Positions 31,524 to 36,862 of a DNA stretch of 36,862 nt are shown here, in pieces. This DNA is from Clostridia bacterium (GTDB lineage: Bacteria > Bacillota > Clostridia > Oscillospirales > CAG-272). The notes below the pieces were generated by a model. That model had not been told where the DNA came from, made no database searches, and saw only the letters and a list, made by a program, of their open reading frames with translations. Both the position numbers and the translations under genes were made by a program. The DNA is taken from NCBI GenBank assembly GCA_017532045.1, contig JAFXJW010000152.1, positions 1 through 36,862 of the forward strand. Reading direction: 5' to 3'. How positions within the stretch are numbered: position 1 is the first letter of the stretch; each line of letters opens with the position of its first letter.

Positions 31524-32113
31524 AGTCTATCCTCCTTGACGGGCTGACCGTTGAAGCGTTGAACTCCTGTGGCGTGGAGAGAGGTCATAATGGCAGGGAT
31601 AAGAAGAAGCTGAAGAATGATACCGGGAATGGCGTTCAACACCGCCCCCGAGAGGAACGCCGTGGATGTAAAGGTGTTATCCTGCATGGAAAGCAGTACC
31701 GTCATGGAGCCGCCCCAAACGATTCGTCCCAGTATCATGGCAATGACTAAGGAGATATACACCGGAATAAGTCCCTGTTTCTTGAACATGCCGTATATGA
31801 ATCCGATGGCTAAGCCGTAGACACATAGCTCCACCGACATGGCGAGCCCGTTGGGATACAGCACGGGCATCCCAAAAAGAACGAAGCGAAGAAGCGGAAG
31901 GATCGCACCGATCAATGCGCCGTACTGCCAACCGCAGAGAAGACCGCAAAGCAGAACCGGTATGTGCATGGGAAGGAGCATATTTCCGATCTGCTGTATC
32001 TGACCTGTAAAAAAGGGTAAAACCAATCCAATGGTCAAAAACATGGCCGCCAGCACCAAGCGGCGCAGAGTTTCACGGTAGGAACGCAGGAGCGACTGAC
32101 CTTGACTTTTCAT
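31520..32113 (-). CDS. ECF transporter S component
   Basis: This 197-residue membrane protein has about six hydrophobic helices and matches the small-molecule binding S component of group II ECF transporters, which share the energising EcfAA'T module. The N-terminal LVLAAMFLTIGLVLPFF contains an AxxxG-like motif typical of contact with EcfT. The family pattern GNMLLPMHIPVLLCGLLCGWQYGALIGAILPLLRFVLFG is clear. Its vitamin or cofactor substrate is not evident. No EcfA or EcfT genes are nearby, consistent with a shared module elsewhere. A kinase-like gene overlaps its end. A long leader of about 170 bases separates the promoter from the start codon, and a weak AAAGG ribosome site lies upstream. 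Confidence 0.85.
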   Translation of the reverse strand: MKSQGQSLLRSYRETLRRLVLAAMFLTIGLVLPFFTGQIQQIGNMLLPMHIPVLLCGLLCGWQYGALIGAILPLLRFVLFGMPVLYPNGLAMSVELCVYGLAIGFIYGMFKKQGLIPVYISLVIAMILGRIVWGGSMTVLLSMQDNTFTSTAFLSGAVLNAIPGIILQLLLIPAIMTSLHATGVQRFNGQPVKEDRL

Positions 32114-32287
32114 ATTACGTTACCTTTCACTTTCCAAAATAGTTGCAAACAGACTTCATACGCTCGAATACCCGTACGTGGAAGGACCAACGGGTCTCGC
32201 GCAGACCGCAATGGACACTGTATTTCCCAGTTTTCTGTATTGCATCATGTTTCCTCTCGACTCGGATTTTCCGTTTCGGGCAATTTT
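32114..32287 (-). promoter_or_regulatory. Long structured leader of the ECF gene, candidate riboswitch
   Basis: The expected transcript start is near 32287, giving an untranslated leader of about 170 bases. On the minus strand several helices are possible: GCAAT with ATTGC enclosing 26 bases; GGTCT-GCGCG-AGACC; and CCCGT with ACGGG. S-component genes are often riboswitch controlled (TPP, preQ1, folate, cobalamin), but no known aptamer consensus was recognised here. Confidence 0.4.
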
Positions 32288-32293
32288 TTACTC

Positions 32294-32322
32294 ATTATAT
32301 CACATTCACACACCCTTTGCAA
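32294..32322 (-). promoter_or_regulatory. Sigma-A promoter of the ECF-kinase operon
   Basis: On the minus strand TTGCAA (32322-32317), a 17-base spacer and TATAAT (32299-32294). It is back to back with the ychF promoter about 85 bp away, and together these account for the 364-bp gene-free stretch 32114-32477. Confidence 0.72.
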
Positions 32323-32406
32323 GTGAATTCAAAAAACATTTAGCCGAAAGGTTGTCAGGGGTGGGAGGATTTTTTGCGGTTTCGTCCGTTTTTTCTTCAA
32401 AACCCC

Positions 32407-32435
32407 TTGCTTTTCTATGGAAAATAGTCTATAAT
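32407..32435 (+). promoter_or_regulatory. Sigma-A promoter of ychF
   Basis: TTGCTT (32407-32412), a 17-base spacer and TATAAT (32430-32435) lie 42 bases before the start codon of ychF. Confidence 0.72.
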
Positions 32436-32477
32436 ATATTTAATTATGCAATTTCATCAAGAACAGGAGATACATAC

Positions 32478-33572
32478 ATGAAGCTTGGTATCGTCGGACT
32501 CCCCAACGTAGGCAAGTCCACCCTCTTTAACGCCCTGACCAACGCCGGGGCAGAATCCGCCAATTATCCCTTCTGCACCATTGAACCCAACGTGGGCGTG
32601 GTGGCTGTGCCCGATCCCCGTATGGACAAGCTGGCCGAGATGCACAACCCCGAGAAGTACACCCCCGCCGTCATTGAGTTCGTGGACATCGCAGGCCTTG
32701 TCCGCGGTGCTGCCCAGGGAGAGGGTCTCGGCAACAAGTTCCTGTCCCATATCCGTGAGGTAGATGCCATTCTGCACGTGGTCCGTTGCTTCGAGGATCC
32801 CAACATCGTCCACGTAGACGGAAAGGTGGATCCCCTCCGTGACGTGGAGACCATCAACATGGAGCTGGTGCTGGCTGACATGGAGATCATGGAGCGCAAG
32901 CTCGGAAGCGCCCGCAAGATCCTCAAGGGTGATAAGACAATCGCAGGTGACATCGCTGTATACGAACGGGTCATGAAGGCTCTGGAGGACGGCCGGTCGG
33001 CTCGCACCGTAGAGCTTTCCGAGGACGAGCGCGAGCTGTTCCACGATACCCCCCTCATCACCATGAAGCCCGTGATCTACGTAGCCAACGTCTCGGAGGA
33101 CGAGGCCAATGGCGACGTTTCGGGTAACGAGAGCTTCGCCAAGCTGAAGGAGTTCGCCGACGGCGAGCATGCCGCCGTCATGCCCATCTGCGCTCAGATC
33201 GAGGCTGAGATCGCCCAGCTTGAGGGTGAAGACAAGGAAATGTTCCTTGCCGACATGGGTATCGAGGAGGCGGGGCTTGACCGTCTCATCCGCGCCAGCT
33301 ACGCCCTTCTGGGTCTCATCAGCTACCTGACCGCAGGCCCCAAGGAGGTACGTGCCTGGACCATCGTGAAGGGTACAAAGGCTCCTCAGGCCGCGGGTAA
33401 GATCCACTCCGACTTTGAGCGAGGCTTCATCCGAGCCGAGGTCATCGCCTACAACGATCTCATGCGTCTCGGTTCTATGAATGCCGCCAAGGAGGCGGGT
33501 CTTGTTCGCTCCGAGGGTAAGGAGTACGTTATGAAGGACGGAGACATCGTTCTGTTCCGATTCAACGTATAA
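32478..33572 (+). CDS. ychF: Redox-regulated ATPase YchF
   Basis: YchF (Ola1 in eukaryotes) is a universally conserved Obg-family P-loop protein that prefers ATP and binds ribosomes, with roles in stress response. The 364-residue product has G1 [14 protein letters not shown] (residues 7-20), [21 protein letters not shown]3 [27 protein letters not shown], a coiled-coil insert (about 130-200), the NxxE-type G4 region (YVANVSEDE) characteristic of ATP preference, and a C-terminal TGS domain ([37 protein letters not shown]). The start follows AGGAG at 32466; a frame open from 32178 is an artefact crossing the promoter. trmB follows 29 bp downstream. Confidence 0.97.
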   Translation: MKLGIVGLPNVGKSTLFNALTNAGAESANYPFCTIEPNVGVVAVPDPRMDKLAEMHNPEKYTPAVIEFVDIAGLVRGAAQGEGLGNKFLSHIREVDAILHVVRCFEDPNIVHVDGKVDPLRDVETINMELVLADMEIMERKLGSARKILKGDKTIAGDIAVYERVMKALEDGRSARTVELSEDERELFHDTPLITMKPVIYVANVSEDEANGDVSGNESFAKLKEFADGEHAAVMPICAQIEAEIAQLEGEDKEMFLADMGIEEAGLDRLIRASYALLGLISYLTAGPKEVRAWTIVKGTKAPQAAGKIHSDFERGFIRAEVIAYNDLMRLGSMNAAKEAGLVRSEGKEYVMKDGDIVLFRFNV

Positions 33573-33601
33573 TAGGACGGAGACTGAAAGGACATACGAT
33601 C

Positions 33602-34261
33602 ATGAGAATGAGAAAGAAAAAGCACGGCGCCGAGAGAATTGCAGCCTGCGCCGAATATCTGATCTCCGATGTGACGCATTTGTCGACTCTGGGGAGCAAT
33701 CAGACCGCCATCTTCCCTGCTGTCCGTCCCATTCACATGGAGATCGGTTGTGGCAAGGGTAACTTTGCTGTTGGCATGGCCGTCGCACACCCCGAGTGGA
33801 ATTTCATTGCCATGGAAAGGGTCTCCGATGTAGCCTGCTGCGCTTTGGAGAAGGCCAAGGCTGCCGCTTCCGACCGTCCCGGTGACAACCTCCGTTTCCT
33901 CATCGGTGACGCCCAATTCCTGTCTGATTGGGTGGAGCCCCACAGTGTGAGCCGCATCTACCTCAACTTTTCCGATCCGTGGCCCAAGAAGGGCTATGCC
34001 AAGCGCCGTCTGACCCATCGGAATTTCCTTGCTCTGTACAAGAATATTCTCGTGGATGGCGGTGAGCTGTACCTCAAGACCGACAACGAGGGGCTGTTCG
34101 ATTTCAGCATGGAGGAATTCGAGGCCATGGGACTGACTGTTCTGTTTTCCTCTCGTGACTTTCACAAGACTCCTGAGGCCGAGGGCAACATAATGACCGA
34201 GTACGAGGCTAATTTCTCGTCTCAAGGTATGCCTATTTACTGCGCGAGGGTGAAGTTTTGA
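33602..34261 (+). CDS. trmB: tRNA (guanine(46)-N7)-methyltransferase TrmB
   Basis: TrmB makes m7G46 in the tRNA variable loop using S-adenosylmethionine. The 219-residue protein has the SAM-binding motif HMEIGCGKGNFAVGMA (about residues 46-60) and NFIAMERVSDVACCALEKA. The family signature YLNFSDPWPKKGYAKRRLTHRNFL carries the tRNA-contact and catalytic aspartate. Near the C-terminus SRDFHKTPEAEGNIMTEYEANFSSQGMPIYCARV is typical. GAAAGGA lies upstream of the ATG. It is probably co-transcribed with ychF, and a stem-loop follows at 34294. Confidence 0.95.
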   Translation: MRMRKKKHGAERIAACAEYLISDVTHLSTLGSNQTAIFPAVRPIHMEIGCGKGNFAVGMAVAHPEWNFIAMERVSDVACCALEKAKAAASDRPGDNLRFLIGDAQFLSDWVEPHSVSRIYLNFSDPWPKKGYAKRRLTHRNFLALYKNILVDGGELYLKTDNEGLFDFSMEEFEAMGLTVLFSSRDFHKTPEAEGNIMTEYEANFSSQGMPIYCARVKF

Positions 34262-34293
34262 TTCCATAGATTAACACCAAAGAATAGAGGTCG

Positions 34294-34327
34294 ATTGGCG
34301 CACCCGCTTTATCTTGGGTGCGCCAAT
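34294..34327 (+). terminator. Stem-loop after trmB, possible terminator
   Basis: ATTGGCGCACCC (34294-34305) pairs perfectly with GGGTGCGCCAAT (34316-34327) across a 10-base loop. Only a poor T-run follows (TCGTTATT), so efficient intrinsic termination is uncertain. Confidence 0.5.
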
Positions 34328-34376
34328 TCGTTATTGAATTCAACCAGAGTTAGAAAAATTCTCTCCAAACGAGTTA

Positions 34377-34404
34377 TTGCTTTTTTAGAGGAATGTGCTA
34401 TAAT
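34377..34404 (+). promoter_or_regulatory. Promoter of the interrupted XRE gene
   Basis: TTGCTT (34377-34382), a 16-base spacer and TATAAT (34399-34404) lie 45 bases before the XRE start codon. The promoter is intact, so the truncated gene is probably still transcribed. Confidence 0.65.
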
Positions 34405-34449
34405 AATACCAGGAAAAGCGCCGATCCAAAATAATTTGGAGGAATAACT

Positions 34450-34812
34450 ATGATTAAACTTGGAGAAAAAATTAAGTCTTTAAGAAAACAGAAAAACATA
34501 TCCCAGGAGGTTTTTGCTAACTATCTTGGAGTATCCTTTCAAGCCGTTTCAAAATGGGAAAACGGAATCACAATGCCCGACGTGACCATGATCCCTGCCA
34601 TTGCATCCTTCTTCTGTGTTTCCACCGACGAGCTTTTTGATTTTAATCTGTTTGAAATGGAAAAGCATGTTGAGGCAATATGCCATGAATCATGGAAATA
34701 CCGCGAGGACGACCCTGCAAGATCCGAGCGTATTTTGCGTGATGGTTTACAGAGATTTCCCGGGAATGACATCATACTCAACAATTTGCTTTATACTTTA
34801 GGGCACCTCTAA
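34450..34812 (+). CDS. Remaining N-terminal fragment of the XRE regulator (120 aa)
   Basis: The intact promoter, ribosome binding site and HTH mean this fragment can still be made. It has 117 native residues plus Gly-His-Leu encoded by the mobile element. It keeps the DNA-binding domain and loses about 153 residues of the C-terminal region, so it could be inactive or a constitutive DNA binder. Confidence 0.6.
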   Translation: MIKLGEKIKSLRKQKNISQEVFANYLGVSFQAVSKWENGITMPDVTMIPAIASFFCVSTDELFDFNLFEMEKHVEAICHESWKYREDDPARSERILRDGLQRFPGNDIILNNLLYTLGHL

Positions 34813-34961
34813 TAACTCATCGTGCGGCGAGCGACGAGAAGATTTTTCGTCAGTCTAAACAAAAAGCCGCACGTATAGTTGATCCTATACGAAGGATTTT
34901 TGTGGCGAATGACGGAAAAGATTCCGTCGATTCGCTGTGCAAGGGGTTTTTAGAGGTGCCC
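34801..34961 (+). mobile_element. Complete 161-bp MITE-like element with terminal inverted repeats
   Basis: The ends are perfect 12-bp inverted repeats, GGGCACCTCTAA (34801-34812) and TTAGAGGTGCCC (34950-34961). TTTA flanks both sides (34797-34800 and 34962-34965). If the flanking A/T belong to the terminal repeat, the duplication is 2 bp (TT). Three hairpins fill the interior: CGTGCGGC/GCCGCACG (34821-34828 with 34866-34873) containing GACGA/TCGTC; CGTATAG/CTATACG (34872-34878 with 34885-34891); and a 13-bp stem with one bulge (34905-34917 with 34922-34935). It encodes no protein and must be mobilised in trans. The transposase family is not identified. Confidence 0.9.
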
Positions 34962-34965
34962 TTTA

Positions 34966-35427
34966 GATTATCAAACGAGATCAGATGAGGTAATTACACT
35001 TTGCAAAACACTTATTGAGTCTACCAAGGATGACTCCGTAAAATATGACGCTTGTCGAATTCTTGCATCGTGTTATAAAGAAAACGGTCAGCATGATTTG
35101 GTCAAGCCTACTCTTGAAATCATTCCGGAAATTTATTTTTCCAAATTAGAACTAATGGCATCTCTTTTAGATGGAGAAGATAGCTACGAAGCTGCACAGA
35201 AGCAGAAGAACATTTCCGCAGAAGACTTGATCGACATGCTAATTATCGTGGGTAAGCATTTAAAAGAAAAAGGTGAAATCGAAAAAGCCAATTCTCAATT
35301 TAGGATTGCGTTAAAAATAATGGATGCTTTTAATGAGGATTTCATCGAACGCAAATGGTTCAATGTTACCGTTTATGAGTACACAGGTGAACAACGAAAA
35401 GAAGTAGAAAAATTGCTTTCAGAATGA
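34966..35427 (+). pseudogene. Detached C-terminal fragment of the XRE regulator
   Basis: This open frame continues the interrupted gene without its start. The first possible initiation codon is a TTG at 35098 with no ribosome binding site, so it is unlikely to be translated. The sequence is helical (LIDMLIIVGKHLKEKGEIEKANSQFRIALKIM resembles a TPR unit). Confidence 0.7.
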
Positions 35428-35466
35428 TCTTTTGCCCCGTCTTGTCGACGTTGTCTTATTTTGAGA

Positions 35467-36576
35467 TCACGTTTGATTTCGAGACGAATTCTCTTTTGTG
35501 GAATAGGGGGAGATGCTACGTATCCCGCTTTTCATGATCATCCGGCGAGCAAAGGGATTGCACAAAATACTTCTTTTTAAGGATTTCATCAACAGTTTGT
35601 ATTTTAGACTTCTTGTACTTCTGCTATATCTTCGCTGGACATCATGACAGGAGCCTCCCCGCGCAAAGGCATCGGCAAGCATTTTCCCGCTGAACATGGC
35701 GCTGCTGAAGCCCTCGAACGAGCTGGCGCTGATAAAGCCTGCCGCCTCGCCCAGAAGAAAAATGTTTTCCTTCCCTGTGCAAAAGTCTTTTATACTGCGT
35801 GGACTGGAGACAAGGCAGGCCTCGGTTTTCGTAGCATCACCAAAGGAACCCCCCAAAAAGTTCTCCAGCCTGGATCTCTGCGCATCAAAAGCCTCACGGC
35901 ATCCCTTCGGCTTGAACGCGCCGCCAAATATAATGTGATCCCCCTTATGGATCGTCCAGGAACAGCTCTCACTTGTTTTGGAATCAAAAACGCAGGAATA
36001 ATAAGGCATCCTTTGACCGTTAAACTTAAACCATGATTGTATCGCAACATATTGCACGCGAATAGGCTCAAAGAACCTGCGCCTAACGGTAGAGCCACCA
36101 CCGTCCGCGCCAACGATTATCCTTGACTTCACTTGCGTTTCGGCGTCAGATAGCTTGATCAAGACGTTAAAAAGTTCTCCGTCTTTTTCTATTTTTCTGC
36201 AACGTCCCTTGCGTATATCCACATGTGATGGGACGAGAGAAAGCAACCACTGATCAAAGGCGTACCGATCCATATTCAGATAATGTCGCTGATAGTATCT
36301 GACCAGCCGTTGATCAACATCGATGGTTTCCACGGCGAATATCTGCGGATCATCCAGAATACTTTTGGGAAGGACCAAGTCAAATTTTGCAAGGAGCTTT
36401 TGGGCATCGGGCGCAAGAAGACCACCGCACGGCTTGGCAGACGTAGATTTCTGTCCGTCAATCAGCAGGATCTTAAGATCGGGACGCGCTCTTGCTATTT
36501 CTCTGGCGAAAATACTTCCGGCAGGTCCTGCGCCCACGATGGTAATATCGTACGTATTCGTGTTTTTTGGTTCCAT
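35467..36576 (-). CDS. Geranylgeranyl reductase-like FAD-dependent oxidoreductase
   Basis: This 369-residue flavoprotein belongs to the geranylgeranyl reductase/PHBH-type family. The FAD-binding Rossmann motif is VGAGPAGSIFARE (residues 14-26). AKPCGGLLAPDAQ near residue 48 is the conserved PCGG substrate-side motif. IIVGADGGGSTVRR and NIFLLGEAAGFISASSFEGFSSAMFSGKMLADA complete the flavin site, with Glu replacing the usual Asp in the G-D-A-A-G motif. Relatives reduce isoprenoid double bonds or act in unknown redox steps of anaerobes; the substrate is not predictable. The start at 36576 follows AAAGGAG; the upstream open frame reaching the mobile element is an artefact. A promoter is at 36613-36641. 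Confidence 0.82.
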   Translation of the reverse strand: MEPKNTNTYDITIVGAGPAGSIFAREIARARPDLKILLIDGQKSTSAKPCGGLLAPDAQKLLAKFDLVLPKSILDDPQIFAVETIDVDQRLVRYYQRHYLNMDRYAFDQWLLSLVPSHVDIRKGRCRKIEKDGELFNVLIKLSDAETQVKSRIIVGADGGGSTVRRRFFEPIRVQYVAIQSWFKFNGQRMPYYSCVFDSKTSESCSWTIHKGDHIIFGGAFKPKGCREAFDAQRSRLENFLGGSFGDATKTEACLVSSPRSIKDFCTGKENIFLLGEAAGFISASSFEGFSSAMFSGKMLADAFARGGSCHDVQRRYSRSTRSLKYKLLMKSLKRSILCNPFARRMIMKSGIRSISPYSTKENSSRNQT

Positions 36577-36612
36577 CTGACTTCTCCTTTCAGAAGGCTT
36601 CTCGTTTGCCTC

Positions 36613-36641
36613 ATTATAACACAAATCGGCAGAGAAAACAA
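36613..36641 (-). promoter_or_regulatory. Promoter of the FAD oxidoreductase gene
   Basis: On the minus strand TTGTTT (36641-36636), a 17-base spacer and TATAAT (36618-36613) with an upstream TG extended motif lie 37 bases before the start codon. Confidence 0.62.
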
Positions 36642-36652
36642 TATCTCTGCCG
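36627..36652. promoter_or_regulatory. Inverted repeat around the -35, possible operator
   Basis: CGGCAGAGA (36627-36635) and TCTCTGCCG (36644-36652) form a perfect 9-bp dyad with an 8-base spacer. The -35 hexamer lies entirely within the spacer, so a dimeric protein bound here would block the promoter. Confidence 0.45.
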
Positions 36653-36738
36653 AAATTTATTTTGGCGGCGGAAGTAAGCTCCTGCATTGGTGTTCGTGTT
36701 GCGGCTGACGCCCCCAATACCCCGGCCACCTCTCTTAA

Positions 36739-36757
36739 TGAAGGGCTTTGCCCTTCA
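36739..36757. repeat. Short hairpin in possible degenerate repeat
   Basis: TGAAGGGC (36739-36746) and GCCCTTCA (36750-36757) form an 8-bp perfect stem with a TTT loop in a GC-rich, non-coding tract that runs up to the mobile element copy. The tract looks unlike neighbouring intergenic DNA and may be another dispersed repeat, which cannot be shown from one copy. Confidence 0.35.
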
Positions 36758-36801
36758 CCCTTGGGGAGCGGGGGACGGGGAGACCTCCCCGATAAACTGC
36801 A

Positions 36802-36862
36802 GGGCACCTCTAAAAACCCCTCGCACAGCGAATCGACGGAATCTTTTCCGTCATTCGTCACA
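36802..36862 (-). mobile_element. Partial copy of MITE-like element (right half)
   Basis: These 61 bases match the reverse complement of 34901-34961 with two mismatches. The copy starts with the terminal repeat GGGCACCTCTAA and runs off the window end. The preceding bases are TGCA. That differs from the TACA after the copy at 1-88, so the two end copies are probably separate insertions and not two halves of one. Confidence 0.85.

Larger units (their letters stand above)
34450..35427 (+). pseudogene. XRE-family regulator with TPR-like C-terminus, interrupted by a MITE
   Basis: The ancestral gene encoded an HTH_XRE protein of 270 residues. Residues 1-65 form a Cro/C1-type HTH (IKSLRKQKNISQEVFANYLG, VSFQAVSKWENG). 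The rest is alpha-helical with TPR-like spacing and resembles regulators that sense a peptide or small molecule. The 161-bp element 34801-34961 with duplicated TTTA enters after codon 117; the reading frame then runs GHL and stops at 34810-34812. After the element, from 34966, the frame is open to 35427 (DYQTRSDEVITLCKTLIEST...). Joining 34450-34800 to 34966-35427 gives one frame with no internal stop. GGAGG precedes the ATG. The lack of other damage suggests a recent insertion. Confidence 0.88.

Noticed and set aside
32178..32477. 100-residue N-terminal extension of YchF
   Set aside because: YchF starts at [14 protein letters not shown] in all known members, and the extension would cover the ychF promoter and the ECF leader.
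36577..36861. N-terminal extension of the FAD oxidoreductase into the mobile element
   Set aside because: The extension has no homology to the family, crosses the promoter and the element, and a good ribosome binding site precedes the internal ATG at 36576.
1..36862. CRISPR array, phage defence island or prophage
   Set aside because: No regularly spaced repeats, Cas, restriction, toxin, integrase or phage structural genes were found. The only mobile DNA seen is the small element and the tRNA-linked repeats.
1..36862. Circular molecule closed through the two end copies of the element
   Set aside because: The two halves leave about 12 bases uncovered and have different flanking 4-mers (TGCA and TACA), unlike a single insertion with target duplication. 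The gene content is chromosomal.

Overview
The window is 36.9 kb of bacterial chromosome with moderate GC and tightly packed genes. Nearly every start codon has an AGGAG-type ribosome binding site, and there are many close matches to sigma-A promoters (TTGACA-17-TATAAT). WhiA, AddAB with an iron-sulfur AddB, a membrane decarboxylase sodium pump, ECF transport and lipoproteins together point to an anaerobic Clostridia member, probably a gut Oscillospirales-like lineage. The lineage is inferred from gene content and style, not from a marker search.

Layout, left to right: a flavodoxin-like gene (-); HAD phosphatase, murB, whiA and an AEC transporter (+); a parvulin isomerase, a QueG-like iron-sulfur protein and the recombination nuclease pair addB-addA (+); a DUF2974 hydrolase-like gene (-); a five-gene biotin-dependent decarboxylase/transcarboxylase and sodium pump operon (-); an amidohydrolase (-); truB and a small unknown gene (+); a secreted tyrosine-phosphatase lipoprotein downstream of a DUF2079 membrane protein (-); a divergent two-component system with a VTT membrane protein (+); tRNA-Glu(CTC) followed by sequences resembling the tRNA 3' end; a uridine-kinase-like gene and an ECF S component (-); ychF and trmB (+); an XRE/TPR regulator split by a small mobile element; and a geranylgeranyl-reductase-like flavoprotein (-).

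Most of the window is housekeeping: cell wall synthesis, division control, tRNA modification, recombination repair and ribosome-associated GTPase functions. The metabolic centrepiece is the minus-strand operon at 14.9-20.3 kb. It carries two different carboxyltransferases (an MmdA-like 12S type and an OadA/5S type), one biotin carrier, the OadB-type sodium pump and an OadG-like anchor. These parts would suffice for methylmalonyl-CoA/oxaloacetate transcarboxylation as well as sodium-coupled decarboxylation.

The most notable finding is a 161-bp non-coding element at 34801-34961. It has 12-bp terminal inverted repeats, three internal hairpins and an apparent internal duplication. It is flanked by a 4-bp TTTA repeat and interrupts the XRE regulator; removing the element and one TTTA restores a continuous 270-residue reading frame. 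Partial copies form both ends of the window (1-88 and 36802-36862), so the element is multicopy and probably set the contig boundaries. Other points for a second look are the tRNA-like repeats after tRNA-Glu, a hairpin covering the oadB ribosome binding site, the lipoprotein-like ectodomain fused to OadG, and a long structured leader before the ECF gene.
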